The position numbers and the translations under genes were made by a program. This document shows, piece by piece, positions 1-8,569 of a DNA stretch of 64,000 nt. The notes under the pieces were generated by a model. That model did not search any database. It saw only the letters and a list, made by a program, of their open reading frames with translations, and was not told the origin of the DNA. Positions within the stretch are counted from its first letter, which is position 1; each line of letters begins with the position of its first letter. Source of the DNA: Myxococcales bacterium 68-20 (lineage in GTDB: Bacteria; Myxococcota_A; Polyangia; Polyangiales; Polyangiaceae); assembly GCA_001899635.1 (NCBI GenBank), contig MKVQ01000042.1, positions 124,001 through 188,000 on the forward strand, written 5' to 3'.

Positions 1-261
1 CGACGTCGACGTCACCGCCGGCATCTCGCGCCTGCGGGCGCGCTCGAGGCGTGCGAGCCTCCGAGCCCTTGCTGATCGCACCGGATCCCACGGTCGTCCC
101 ATGAGGCATCCGAAGTGCCAGGCCACGCACGGGCCCTGCGCGAGCGCCAACTCATCGCGGACGCTCGTGCTTCGGTGGCCCGCACGTCCGCACGCTTCGA
201 GCGTTCCGAGCTCGGCCCTCGTGCTCGCAGCGTGGCCGCGAGCACGAGCCATCTCAGAGCG
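1..261. other. Unassigned left edge of the window
   Basis: No gene can be supported here. All frames open in this stretch are Arg/Ala/Ser-rich, as expected for the wrong frame of GC-rich DNA. One plus-strand frame ends in a stop near position 113 and could be the last codons of a gene lying outside the window, but nothing in it is recognisable. Confidence 0.4.
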
Positions 262-1023
262 CTACTTCCCGACCTCGACGATGACCGGGAGTGCGAACGC
301 GCCCTGCGCCGGCGGCGTCGTCTCCTTGTACGTCATCTTGTTCCCGTCGACGCAGTAGTCGTAGGTCCGCGTCGGGTCCGTCGTCGTCACCACGCCGTCC
401 GCCGCCGTGTACGCGTCGTCCTTCTTCTCGTCGACCGTCGTGGCGACCGTGCAGTTGCAGAGCGCGCCACCGTCCGTGCACGTCGCGGTGTCGAACTTCG
501 GCGCTCCGGGGATCGCTCCCGACTGCAACGCGGCCCCGATGAAGGCGCAGTTGCTCACGCCCTGTGCACACGACTTCGGGACGGCCACCTTCCCCGAGAG
601 CGTGAGCGTCGTGGTGCGCTGTACCTTGGTCGCGGTCGCGACCACCGTGCCGCTCGCTTTGATGACGACGTCGCTCTCCTGGAGGCCATCGCACTGCGCC
701 TTCGCCTCGGCGAACACATCGCTGCTGACGCAGCCGCCCGTCACCTTCCAGGAGCCGACGATGTCGCCACCGCACTTCGTGAACGTGGGGCACGTGCCAT
801 AGGTGATGTCGACGGTGGCAGCCGGGCCGCTGTCCTCCGGGGTGCCCGAGTCGACGGGGTCCCCGCCGGAGTCCTCGGCGCCCGCGTCGTTTCCGTTCGG
901 GGTGCCCGCATCGGGATCGACCACTGCGCCGGGCGCCGAGCCGGCGTCGCCCGAGCAGCCTGCCCAACAAACGGCTCCGGCAAGGGTGACCATGACTGCG
1001 AGCGCAACGCTCCTGTTGAGCAT
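262..1023 (-). CDS. Secreted lipoprotein of unknown function
   Basis: The product (253 aa) begins with a short basic segment and a hydrophobic stretch ending in an AGCS-type context, as in a lipoprotein signal peptide cleaved before Cys. A linker rich in Asp, Ala, Gly and Pro with DAG/DSG repeats follows, which is typical of myxobacterial lipoproteins. The mature part holds many cysteines (CPTFTKCGG, VTGGC, CNC), suggesting a disulfide-stabilised beta-rich fold outside the cytoplasm. I chose the ATG at 1023 because a GGAGG box lies about 7 nt upstream; an in-frame GTG four codons earlier is less likely, as it would place that box inside the gene. It is downstream of, and co-directional with, the M28 peptidase gene. 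I do not recognise a named family. Confidence 0.75.
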   Translation of the reverse strand: MLNRSVALAVMVTLAGAVCWAGCSGDAGSAPGAVVDPDAGTPNGNDAGAEDSGGDPVDSGTPEDSGPAATVDITYGTCPTFTKCGGDIVGSWKVTGGCVSSDVFAEAKAQCDGLQESDVVIKASGTVVATATKVQRTTTLTLSGKVAVPKSCAQGVSNCAFIGAALQSGAIPGAPKFDTATCTDGGALCNCTVATTVDEKKDDAYTAADGVVTTTDPTRTYDYCVDGNKMTYKETTPPAQGAFALPVIVEVGK

Positions 1024-1061
1024 GAGAACCTCCACCTGGAACGGTAGCTCAGCTTACTGCC

Positions 1062-3275
1062 TCAAAGCGACAGCGCCGTCGTGACCACGGTCACATCGCC
1101 GTCCTGGAACGGCGTCGCGTTCTTCGGACGCGCGGCCGCCGCCGCCTCGGCCTTCGTGCCGGGAGGAAGGGAATAGGAGCGATCGAGGAGAGTGAATGCG
1201 ATGGGCCCCGACGACGGCGAGTCGAGCTCGACGACCACGCCCTCGGCCGGGACGGCGAGCAGGCCGACCAACGAGCCGCTCAGGATCGGACGCGGGATCG
1301 CGAAGCGGCCTTCGACCTTCACCTCGACGTGCCGTCCGAGCGGAAGCACGATCGCGAGCGACGACGCTCCGCGTGGAGACCGGAGGCGCGCGCGGACTCG
1401 GTGTCGTTTACCGTCGTCCTCGACCGAGAGCACCTCGGACGAGGGCGCCGCGAGCTCGACGCGCGGTACGTCCGCGAAGGGCGTCGGGATCGTCCATGGA
1501 AGGGCGGAGTCCTTCCGGACCGATCCGCCGATCGCGTCGAGCATCGACGGTGGCGGCGCCCCCCACGTGGACGGGCCCCAGGTCGTGTCGACGAACACGC
1601 GAGCGGAGCCGTCGTCCTGACGGAAGACGACGTTCGCGCGTTGCGGGACGGTGGCGGTGAACTTCGGTACGACGAGCGCGACGCCCGACGCGACGAGAGC
1701 GATCGCCGCGAGCGCCGCCGGAACACGCCGCCCGACTCGCGCGGGCACGTCCACGAGCATCGGCGCGAGCGTGGTCGTGAGGAGGAGCGTCGGCAACGCA
1801 AGGAGCGGAGCGACCGCGAACCCGAGCGCTTCGTAGAGGCTGGTGGCGAGCGCGAAGACGAGCATCGCTGCGGCGACGGCTGGTGCCACGCAGGCGCCCG
1901 CGAGCGGAAGCCATCCCGCGATCGCCGCCACCAGCGTCGGAACGACGAAGAGGTAGCTCATCCCGGGCGCGATCGCCGCGGTGACCACGCCGAGCGCTCC
2001 CCAGCCGATCCACGTGCCGGCCCAGAGGGCGCGCGGCGTCGACCGGCGCGCGAGAAGCAGACTGACAGCGAGCACCGCCGCAGCCGCGCTCGTGTGGATC
2101 GCGACGAGCGCCGGATACGGCTGCGCGACCCAGAACGCGGGGAGCGCACCGGTGTTCCCCAGCGCGAAGCCCGCAAGGATCGCCGCGAGGATCCCGGGCA
2201 CGAGCGACGCGAAGAACACGACGAGCCCTCGATCGAGCGCCCGCCCGCGGATCGCATGCCCCACGACGAGCGAGATCGCGACGAGCGCGAGGAGCATCGT
2301 CCAGCGCTCCGGCCAGCGCACGAGACCGAACGCGAGCACGTCGAACCAAACCGCATCGCCCTGCACCGCTGCGCCCGGAGCGAGATCGGACTCCGCGAGC
2401 GCGCGCGTCATCGCAAGCGCGTGGTCGCCGTGATGTTGCAGCGTGCGCGGGCTCGACACGTCGAGCGCGTCGAGCGGCGTGTGGTAGTGCTCGATGCCGG
2501 CGAGGTTCGCGAAGTTCACACCGGACGCGATCGTCTTCGTGACGCTGAAGTCGGTGTCGTTCGGCATCCGCTTGTAGACCTCGTAGAAGAGCGAGGTCGT
2601 CACGGGCCTCTCGAGATGATCCGCCATGAGCGCGACGAGCCATGCGTTGCCGCGGCTCGTCTCGAACATCTGCGACGGACCGTGGCTGCCGCGGGAGTCG
2701 ATGTTGACGGTCGCCCGCACCGTGCCGGCGAGCGGGTGACCGCGGACGAACGCCTCCGCGCCGAGGAGGCCCGCCTCCTCGGCGTCCGTGAACACCGCGA
2801 CGACCGTCCGGCGCGGACGCGGACCTTGCGCGAGCGCGCGCGCCGTCTCGATGAGCGTGACGGTGCCGAGCCCGTCATCGCTCGCGCCCGGGCTCACCGG
2901 AACGGAGTCGTGATGCGCGGTGATGAGCACGCCCGGAAGCGCAGGCTCGCGTCCCGAGAGGTACGCGACGACGTTCGCGATCGGCGCGCACGTCCCGTGA
3001 TGGCTGCACGACCACGCGCTCTGGGTCTCGACCACCCAGCCGATCTTCTCGAGCTCGGCGGCGATCACCGCACGCCCGCGTGCGTTGCCTTCCGTACCGA
3101 CGAAGCGCGTGGCACCGTCGGAGACGAGCCGCGCTTGCACCTCGCGTGCGCGCATCGCCGAGAACCGCAGGGACGGTGCGTCGGCCGGCACTGGTGCGGG
3201 CGGCGAATACCGGCTCAGTGCCAGAGCGAAGACGAGCGCAAAAAGCGTGAGCGTGACCGCGAGCGCGCGTCGCAT
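1062..3275 (-). CDS. M28-family zinc metallopeptidase with C-terminal membrane domain
   Basis: The 737-aa product has one N-terminal membrane segment (residues 5-20), then an M28 aminopeptidase-like domain (about 40-290). The usual metal and catalytic positions are present: AHHDS near 120-124 (HxD), SDDG near 132-135, AEEAG near 165-169, NIDSRG near 191-196 and EHYHTP near 262-267. The C-terminal part is strongly hydrophobic with about eight predicted membrane spans, followed by a soluble beta-rich tail. This layout matches ERMP1/Fxna-like membrane peptidases, which is known family architecture. The active site is probably extracytoplasmic, cutting N-terminal residues from peptides. The gene lies 14 nt downstream of the small gene at 3290-3622, so the two are probably cotranscribed. 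Confidence 0.88.
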   Translation of the reverse strand: MRRALAVTLTLFALVFALALSRYSPPAPVPADAPSLRFSAMRAREVQARLVSDGATRFVGTEGNARGRAVIAAELEKIGWVVETQSAWSCSHHGTCAPIANVVAYLSGREPALPGVLITAHHDSVPVSPGASDDGLGTVTLIETARALAQGPRPRRTVVAVFTDAEEAGLLGAEAFVRGHPLAGTVRATVNIDSRGSHGPSQMFETSRGNAWLVALMADHLERPVTTSLFYEVYKRMPNDTDFSVTKTIASGVNFANLAGIEHYHTPLDALDVSSPRTLQHHGDHALAMTRALAESDLAPGAAVQGDAVWFDVLAFGLVRWPERWTMLLALVAISLVVGHAIRGRALDRGLVVFFASLVPGILAAILAGFALGNTGALPAFWVAQPYPALVAIHTSAAAAVLAVSLLLARRSTPRALWAGTWIGWGALGVVTAAIAPGMSYLFVVPTLVAAIAGWLPLAGACVAPAVAAAMLVFALATSLYEALGFAVAPLLALPTLLLTTTLAPMLVDVPARVGRRVPAALAAIALVASGVALVVPKFTATVPQRANVVFRQDDGSARVFVDTTWGPSTWGAPPPSMLDAIGGSVRKDSALPWTIPTPFADVPRVELAAPSSEVLSVEDDGKRHRVRARLRSPRGASSLAIVLPLGRHVEVKVEGRFAIPRPILSGSLVGLLAVPAEGVVVELDSPSSGPIAFTLLDRSYSLPPGTKAEAAAAARPKNATPFQDGDVTVVTTALSL

Positions 3276-3289
3276 CAGGTCCGGCGATA

Positions 3290-3622
3290 TCAGCGTCCGT
3301 CGTCGGCGTCGAGGTTCGCGACCTCGTCGGCGATCTGCGAGAGCTCGGGCGGCGCCGGGATCGTCTCGCGGATCTCACGACGCGCGAAGCGCTCGACCTC
3401 CTCCTCGGACACGGCCGGACGCATCCCGCTCTTCGCGCGCTCCTTCTCGAGGAGCGCCGCGATCTCCGCCGGATGCAGCTTGGTCGTGACATCGCCGAAC
3501 GCGTGGACGGCGGCCGGCGCGCGCTCCTCGCTCGCGTCCCGAAGCTCGGCGGGGATGTTCCGCTTCAGCGTCGGGGCCTCGAAGTCATCGTCGTCGAGCG
3601 GAGATCGAGGGAGCTTCACCAC
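3290..3622 (-). CDS. Small acidic/charged protein, unknown function
   Basis: The 110-aa product is soluble, charged and predicted largely helical. It has an acidic N-terminus (DDDDFE), a PAEIAALLEKERAK segment and an EEEVERFARREIRE segment that could form amphipathic helices, and no signal peptide or membrane span. The start is a GTG pair at 3622/3619 without a clear ribosome binding site. It ends 14 nt before the M28 peptidase, so it is probably the first gene of a two-gene operon. The family is not recognised. Confidence 0.6.
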   Translation of the reverse strand: MVKLPRSPLDDDDFEAPTLKRNIPAELRDASEERAPAAVHAFGDVTTKLHPAEIAALLEKERAKSGMRPAVSEEEVERFARREIRETIPAPPELSQIADEVANLDADDGR

Positions 3623-3722
3623 GCGCGGAGCCTACACCCGGCTCGAAGCGCCTGACCAGCCTCGCCGGCCGCGACAAAAGACGCCGGCCTGTGCGCGACG
3701 ACGAGGTGTACAACATCACGCG

Positions 3723-4571
3723 ATGAGCATCGGTGACTCGAGTCTGAAGGGCCGCAACATCGTCGTGACCGGAGCCAACACGGGCATCGGTCGCATCACC
3801 GCGGAGACGCTCGCGAAACGCGGTGCGAAGGTGACGCTCGCCTGCCGGTCGGAAGAGAAGACCCGTCCCGTGCTCGACGCAATCGCGGCAGCGGGCGGCA
3901 CCGCGGAGTTCCTCGAGCTCGATCTCGGCGACCTCGCGTCCGTCCGCGCCGCAGCGCAATCGCTGCTCGATCGCGGCGAGCCGCTCCACGTCCTCATCAA
4001 CAACGCCGGCGTCGCAAGCGCCCGAGGGAAGACGAAGGACGGCTTCGAGCTCGCGTTCGGCACGAACCATCTCGGCCACTTCCTCTTCACCACGCTCCTC
4101 TTGCCTCGCCTGCGCGAGTCCGCGCCCGCGCGGATCGTGAACGTCGCGAGCAAGGCGCACTACCGCGCTGCGGGCGTCCCGTTCGATCGGCTCCGCGAGC
4201 CGACGAAGAGCAGGACCGGCTGGCCGGAGTACGCATCGAGCAAGCTGTGCAACGTGCTCTTCACGAAGGAGCTCGCACGCGGCCGCGCAGGCGACGGCGT
4301 GAAGAGCTACGCGGTCCACCCCGGCGTCATCGCGTCCGACCTGTGGCGCTCGCTGCCGAGCATCGTCGGTCCGGTGATCAAGCTGTTCATGAAGTCGAAC
4401 GAGGAAGGCGCTCGCAGCTCCATCTACTGCGCGACCTCTCCCGAAGTGGCCGAGCACGACGGCCGCTACTACGACGAAGACTGCCGGGAGAAGCGAGGGA
4501 GCAGCCTCGCGAACGACGCTGCGCTCGCGGAGGAGCTCTGGGAGAAGAGCGAGGCCTGGACGAAGGAGTGA
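3723..4571 (+). CDS. Short-chain dehydrogenase/reductase (retinol dehydrogenase-like)
   Basis: This is a 282-aa classical-type SDR. It has the nucleotide-binding TGANTGIG motif at about residues 16-23, NNAG at 93-96 and the catalytic YASSK at about 170-174, followed by HPGV. The arginine after the glycine motif (ACRSEEK) suggests NADP(H) preference. The sequence style (LVINNAG, FTKELARR-like region, YCATSPEV near the end) resembles the retinol/WW-domain oxidoreductase-like group, whose bacterial substrates are generally unknown. The ATG at 3723 is the first start that yields the complete Rossmann fold; a much longer open frame upstream is antisense shadow of the peptidase gene. It stands alone, divergent from the gene at 3290. 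Confidence 0.9.
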   Translation: MSIGDSSLKGRNIVVTGANTGIGRITAETLAKRGAKVTLACRSEEKTRPVLDAIAAAGGTAEFLELDLGDLASVRAAAQSLLDRGEPLHVLINNAGVASARGKTKDGFELAFGTNHLGHFLFTTLLLPRLRESAPARIVNVASKAHYRAAGVPFDRLREPTKSRTGWPEYASSKLCNVLFTKELARGRAGDGVKSYAVHPGVIASDLWRSLPSIVGPVIKLFMKSNEEGARSSIYCATSPEVAEHDGRYYDEDCREKRGSSLANDAALAEELWEKSEAWTKE

Positions 4572-4666
4572 GCACGCCGGCCGAGCGCGTTGCCGACGGA
4601 GGTGCCCCGTGCCAGGCGCTCGCTCAGCAGTGGTTCAGGAGGAACCAACCTGCAACGGCGCGAGCG

Positions 4667-4912
4667 TCAATCCCAGGTGAACTCGTAGTCGATCGACGCA
4701 GGACCGGGATTCTTGATGTCCCAATCGTACGTGCAGCGGACGTTTTGGTACTTGAACACGCCGTCGAGCGCGAAGCGGAGGAAGCCCTCGGCGACCGGAC
4801 CGATGTACTCCCATGTCCAAGCGTCATGAGCGACGATACGATGGGCCGCACGCGTGATGGACGTTCTGGCTGACGTACTTTCCGTAACTCGAATGGGGGC
4901 GACTGTGATCGC
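4667..4912 (-). pseudogene. Start-less 3-prime fragment of an unknown protein-coding gene
   Basis: On the minus strand, about 82 codons are open from a stop complementary to 4913-4915 down to the stop at 4667-4669. There is no ATG, GTG or TTG in frame. The last 50 residues look like real protein rather than shadow: they include HDAWTWEYIGPVAEGF, FALDGVFKYQNVRC and TYDWDIKNPGP, ending in YEFTWD. Aromatic and acidic residues are frequent, unlike neighbouring wrong frames. Part of it runs antisense to the start of the AraC gene. It is best read as the surviving 3-prime end of a lost gene. Confidence 0.35.
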
Positions 4913-5846
4913 TCAGGCCGAGCTCGTACCTCCCTGGGGGCTCGAGATCGATCCCATCGCGGAGGCACATGTGCATGTCGTTCAACGCGGCTCGTGTTGG
5001 CTCCGCACGTCGCTGGAGCGTCGGCAGATTCAGGTGGGCGCAGGCGACGTGCTGTTGATCCGGGGCGGAGTCGGGCACTCCCTCTGCGATAGTCAGAAGA
5101 CGAAACCCGCGCCCCACAAGAAGGTGCTCGAGGCGATGCCGCGCCGCCTGGCATCGCTGCCGAAGTCGCGTGCGCACGAAACGACCGTCGTGCTTTGCGC
5201 CAAATATCTGTTCCAACACGTGGGACCGCATCCGCTTACCTCGCTGCTTCCGCCGCTGATTCACCTGTCGGCCCACGAGGCGGAGCGCCATGTCCAACTT
5301 CAGCTCCTTCTCCAACTTCTCCGCCACGAAGCGATCGACGCCGGAAGTGGTACGGAGCTCGTGATCCCTCGGCTCGTCGATAGCCTGCTCGTCTTCGTCG
5401 TACGAGCGTGGCTCGAAGGGCAGCCGGTCGGTGCTGGGGGATGGTTCGGCGCGCTCCGGGATCCGGCGATCGCGAAGGCCTTGTCCCTCATTCACGAGCG
5501 ACCGCAAGCGCCGTGGTCCGTCGAGAGGCTCGCGCGAGAAGTTGCCCAGTCTCGAGCCACGTTTGCTCGCCGATTCGGCGAGCTCGTAGGCGACGCCCCC
5601 GTCGCGTACCTGACACGCTGGCGCATGTGTATAGCAACCAAACTGCTGTGCGAGACGGACGTCTCCCTCGACGAAATTGCCTCCCGCGTGGGCTACGAGA
5701 CGGCGGCTGCCTTCTCGAAAGCTTTCCGGCGAAGCCACGGGAGTGCGCCGGGTCGCTTCCGGTCGCAGGCTCGCGAGCAGCTCGAGGCGCGCGGAGCTGA
5801 ACGCACACGCGCAGCTCGTGCGGTGAGACGAACGGACATGACTTAG
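4857..5846 (+). CDS. AraC-family transcriptional regulator with cupin-like sensor domain
   Basis: The 329-aa product has an N-terminal AraC-type cupin/ligand domain (about 15-195, with HVHVVQRGSCWLR and a GDVLLIRGGVGHS strand) and a C-terminal double helix-turn-helix domain (about 205-305). The second HTH is the conserved part: VSLDEIASRVGYETAAAFSKAFRR followed by GSAPGRFR, here quoted in two pieces of 20 or fewer residues by position rather than as one string. The ATG at 4857 follows an in-frame GTG one codon earlier. The regulator lies 68 nt before, and in the same direction as, a GST/YCII/DNA glycosylase operon, so it probably controls it in response to a small electrophile or similar ligand; that role is inference. 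Confidence 0.88.
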   Translation: MDVLADVLSVTRMGATVIAQAELVPPWGLEIDPIAEAHVHVVQRGSCWLRTSLERRQIQVGAGDVLLIRGGVGHSLCDSQKTKPAPHKKVLEAMPRRLASLPKSRAHETTVVLCAKYLFQHVGPHPLTSLLPPLIHLSAHEAERHVQLQLLLQLLRHEAIDAGSGTELVIPRLVDSLLVFVVRAWLEGQPVGAGGWFGALRDPAIAKALSLIHERPQAPWSVERLAREVAQSRATFARRFGELVGDAPVAYLTRWRMCIATKLLCETDVSLDEIASRVGYETAAAFSKAFRRSHGSAPGRFRSQAREQLEARGAERTRAARAVRRTDMT

Positions 5847-5914
5847 AGCGTGGCGGGCCTGTTCGTCTCGTCTGCCACCATTACGATGGGTGGCACGGAC
5901 GAAAGGAAAACACC

Positions 5915-6556
5915 GTGCTCGAGTTCTTCACGTTTGGTTCCACCAATGGTCACAAGGTCGCAATCGCGCTCGAGGAGTTAGGGCTCCCCTACGAGGTCCG
6001 CACCGTGAACGTGTTCGCGGGCGAAGGGCAGTCACCGGAATTTCTAGCCATCAACCCGACGGGGAAGATTCCGGTCATTCGGGATCGCGAGGCCGATCTC
6101 ATTCTGACGGAGTCGGATGCGATCTTGCTCTACCTGGCTGACAAGGTGGGACGCCTCGTGCCGCCATCCGGGAAGGAGCGCATGCGCGCGATCGAACTTT
6201 TGTTTCTACAGGCATCGCTTCAGGGACCGATGTTCGGACAGCGGATGCACTTCTCGGTCTTTTCGGCAGAGACGGTTCCGTACGGAATTCGTCGCTACGA
6301 GGAGCAAGGGGAGATCATCGACGAGTTGGTCGATCACCTGCTGTCCGGACGAAGCTACTTCCTCGGGTCCGAGTACTCGATCGTCGATATCGCGTTCTAC
6401 GGTTGGTACTTCGCGGCGAAGCGGGCCGGCTTCGATTTCACCCAGCACACGAACCTCGACGAATGGTTCGAACGCGTAGGTTCTCGACCAGCCGTCGCAC
6501 GTGGCGTCACCATCCCGAGCCGCCTTCCCAAGCTTCCTCCACGGAAGCGGCCATAG
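5915..6556 (+). CDS. Glutathione S-transferase family protein (YfcG/Ure2p-like)
   Basis: The 213-aa product has the full GST length. It has an N-terminal thioredoxin-like domain (about 1-80: FTFGSTNGHKVAIALEELG, then the cis-Pro strand GKIPVIRD and the glutathione-contacting ESDAILLYLA) and an all-helical C-terminal domain (about 90-205). The TNGHKV start and NPTGKIPVI strand are characteristic of the YfcG/YghU/Ure2p branch, which has thiol-disulfide or peroxide activity with glutathione. The GTG start at 5915 is preceded by an AAAGGAAAA box. It is the first gene of a close-packed operon with the YCII gene and tag (gaps of 12 and 9 nt), pointing to defence against alkylating or electrophilic compounds. 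Confidence 0.9.
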   Translation: MLEFFTFGSTNGHKVAIALEELGLPYEVRTVNVFAGEGQSPEFLAINPTGKIPVIRDREADLILTESDAILLYLADKVGRLVPPSGKERMRAIELLFLQASLQGPMFGQRMHFSVFSAETVPYGIRRYEEQGEIIDELVDHLLSGRSYFLGSEYSIVDIAFYGWYFAAKRAGFDFTQHTNLDEWFERVGSRPAVARGVTIPSRLPKLPPRKRP

Positions 6557-6568
6557 GAGAGCGGAACC

Positions 6569-6859
6569 ATGCACGTCGTACTTCTGAGATTTTCGAACAA
6601 CAAGAGTCGGGCAGCCGAGCTCATGGCGGGCCACAACGAATGGATCAAGCGCGGGTTCGATGAAGGCGTCTTCATGCTCGTCGGCAGCCTTCAGCCCACT
6701 CTTGGGGGCGTCGTCATCGCGCACAACACGACGCGCGCCGAGCTGGAGGCGAGGGTCCAAGCAGACCCATTCGTCGCGCAGGACGTCGTGAAAGCCGAGC
6801 TACTCGAGGTTTCCCCGTCCAAGGCGGATCCTCGCCTCGCGTTCCTGCTCGCGTTGTAG
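6569..6859 (+). CDS. YCII/YciI-like protein
   Basis: This 96-aa protein is in the size range of the YCII family. It has an N-terminal strand (MHVVLLRFSNNK), a GHNEWIKRGFDEGVFMLVGS segment and the family ending pattern DPFVAQDVVKAELLEV, where YCII members carry DPF followed by V. Such proteins adopt a ferredoxin-like fold with an active-site His/Asp pair; His22 (GHNEW) is in the expected place. Enzymatic roles in the family are varied and often unknown. The gene has a GGAG box before its ATG and sits between the GST and tag genes. Confidence 0.85.
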   Translation: MHVVLLRFSNNKSRAAELMAGHNEWIKRGFDEGVFMLVGSLQPTLGGVVIAHNTTRAELEARVQADPFVAQDVVKAELLEVSPSKADPRLAFLLAL

Positions 6860-6868
6860 AGCTCCGCG

Positions 6869-7486
6869 ATGATCTCGACGATGCCAGGGTCGGACGGAAA
6901 GCCGCGGTGCCCTTGGAGCTACGCGGCTCCAGACTTTCTCGAATATCACGACACGGAATGGGGGATGCCGGTCACGGACGACCACCGGTTGTTCGAGAAG
7001 CTCTGCCTGGAGGGCTTTCAGTCGGGCCTGAGCTGGCGAACCATTCTGTCGAAGCGCGAGAACTTCCGTGCGGCGTTTCGTGGCTTCGACTTCGACAGGG
7101 TCGCGCGATTCACGAGCCGTGACGTCGAACGCCTCCTCGGGGACGAGGGAATCGTTCGCCATCGCGGCAAGATCGAGGCGGTGATCAACAACGCGCAGCG
7201 GGCGCGTGAGCTCGTGAGGCAAGAAGGATCCCTGGCGGCCTTCGTCTGGCGCTACGAACCTGACGCACGAACGCTTGCCAGACCGCAAACGGTGTCCACG
7301 TCCGTCGAAGCGATCGCCCTCTCGAAGGAGCTGAAGACGCGCGGCTGGAAGTTCGTCGGCCCGACCACGGTCTACGCCTTCATGCAGGCGATGGGGCTGA
7401 TCAACGACCACGCCGAGGGCTGCTTCGTGCGGGCCAAGGTCGAACGGGCCCGTCTGGAATTCATGCGGCCAGGACGGCCAAACTGA
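6869..7486 (+). CDS. tag: DNA-3-methyladenine glycosylase I
   Basis: This 205-aa protein matches Tag over its length. The N-terminus has RCPWSYAAPDFLEYHDTEWG, containing the first zinc ligand Cys and the conserved YHDxEWG, followed by LFEKLCLEGFQSGLSWRTIL and the FRxAFxGFDFxxVA segment. The C-terminus has AFMQAMGLINDHAEGCF, where His and Cys complete the zinc site. Tag removes 3-methyladenine from alkylated DNA in the cytoplasm and starts base excision repair. Position as last gene of the GST/YCII/tag operon behind an AraC regulator supports a DNA and small-molecule alkylation response. Confidence 0.95.
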   Translation: MISTMPGSDGKPRCPWSYAAPDFLEYHDTEWGMPVTDDHRLFEKLCLEGFQSGLSWRTILSKRENFRAAFRGFDFDRVARFTSRDVERLLGDEGIVRHRGKIEAVINNAQRARELVRQEGSLAAFVWRYEPDARTLARPQTVSTSVEAIALSKELKTRGWKFVGPTTVYAFMQAMGLINDHAEGCFVRAKVERARLEFMRPGRPN

Positions 7487-7540
7487 TGCGCCTGTCGCAG
7501 GCTGGATGCTCATCGCCGCTCGACCGGCGCCGTCGCTCGC

Positions 7541-8557
7541 TCATCGGTGGCGCCGCGGGTCGACGTCCTCGAAGAAGATTCGCCACTCGGGATCCGGCGA
7601 GTTGTCGAAGTCACCGGGCTTCGGAGCGTCGCGCTCGGCCAGAGCATCGATCCGAGCCACCGTGGCCTGCTCGTCTCGAGCGTAAACGTAGTACTCGGCC
7701 TGCCCGCGACGAATGCACGTGGCGACGAGCACCGCCACTTCTCCTTCCTCGACTGCGTCCTTCATTCGTCGCTCGAAGCGCTCGAGGAGATCGAGGACAT
7801 CGGGCGACGGCAGACCGACTTCGTCGCCGTCGTAGTCCTTGATGAAGCAGACGAGAGAGGCGTAGGCGCGCAAGTCGAACACCCACTCTCCCGTCGGGGC
7901 AAACGGCCACGGCATCTGCCGGAAGCGAACGATTCCGGTGCGACGATCTTCGTCGTCGAAGCTGACGGACGTGGTCCAGCTGCGCCCCGATCGCAACATG
8001 GCCTCGACGGAGGGAGCCACCCGTGTGCCGATCGGAACCGCGCGCCGTGCGGCCGCGACCAGATCATCGATGCGTTCCCGACTCCGTCGTGCGTCCGGTG
8101 ACGAGCCATCCGGGTCGAGGAGCATCCACCCCTTGCCATCGGCCACGAGCTGCGGAAGCTCGAAGAGCTGTCCGTGATACGTCTCGAGGAGCGCGTTCTG
8201 GAAGATACCGTCGCCGGCCGCGGCGTCGCTCGCGAGCTCGGGAGCTCCCATCGCTCGCCAACATGCTTCGTGGAACGGCACATACTCCTCCGAGTCCACG
8301 ACGGAGCCGCGATGACCGCTATCGCGATCGCTCAGATACCCGTCCTCCACACGACCGCGCAGGCGTCCGGGACCGTTTCCACCACGCCGCAACCCCACGG
8401 CGTCCTCGAGCCACGCGTGCTCCGGAGTGAAGCTCAACGTACCTCCGGGTTCGTGGCTCGGGCGCGAGCCTCGGTAGATCCAGGACGTCCCGGGCACGAG
8501 GTGATCGTGCTGAACGGGGAGGCCACACAACGCGCAATTCGTTCCGATGACGGCCAT
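7541..8557 (-). CDS. Unknown protein with N-terminal zinc-knuckle and possible DUF695-like C-terminus
   Basis: The 338-aa product is cytoplasmic by sequence. It starts with CALCGLPVQHDH, a likely zinc knuckle made of a CxxC pair and nearby His residues, followed by a region with another FHEACW motif. The C-terminal third (EVAVLVATCIRRGQAEYYVYARD, given by its elements VLVATCIRRG and EYYVYARDEQ) resembles the beta-hairpin of DUF695-type proteins, but I am not certain of that. It is convergent with tag and lies 12 nt downstream of the lipoprotein gene at 8570-9208, with which it may form an operon. Confidence 0.65.
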   Translation of the reverse strand: MAVIGTNCALCGLPVQHDHLVPGTSWIYRGSRPSHEPGGTLSFTPEHAWLEDAVGLRRGGNGPGRLRGRVEDGYLSDRDSGHRGSVVDSEEYVPFHEACWRAMGAPELASDAAAGDGIFQNALLETYHGQLFELPQLVADGKGWMLLDPDGSSPDARRSRERIDDLVAAARRAVPIGTRVAPSVEAMLRSGRSWTTSVSFDDEDRRTGIVRFRQMPWPFAPTGEWVFDLRAYASLVCFIKDYDGDEVGLPSPDVLDLLERFERRMKDAVEEGEVAVLVATCIRRGQAEYYVYARDEQATVARIDALAERDAPKPGDFDNSPDPEWRIFFEDVDPRRHR

Positions 8558-8569
8558 CAGTCTGCCCCT

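Noticed and set aside
1329-4571. A plus-strand open frame of about 1080 codons running through the M28 peptidase region into the SDR gene
   Set aside because: Only the part from 3723 on has SDR motifs. The rest is Arg/Asp/Glu-rich antisense shadow of the peptidase gene, which has clear zinc-site motifs on the other strand.
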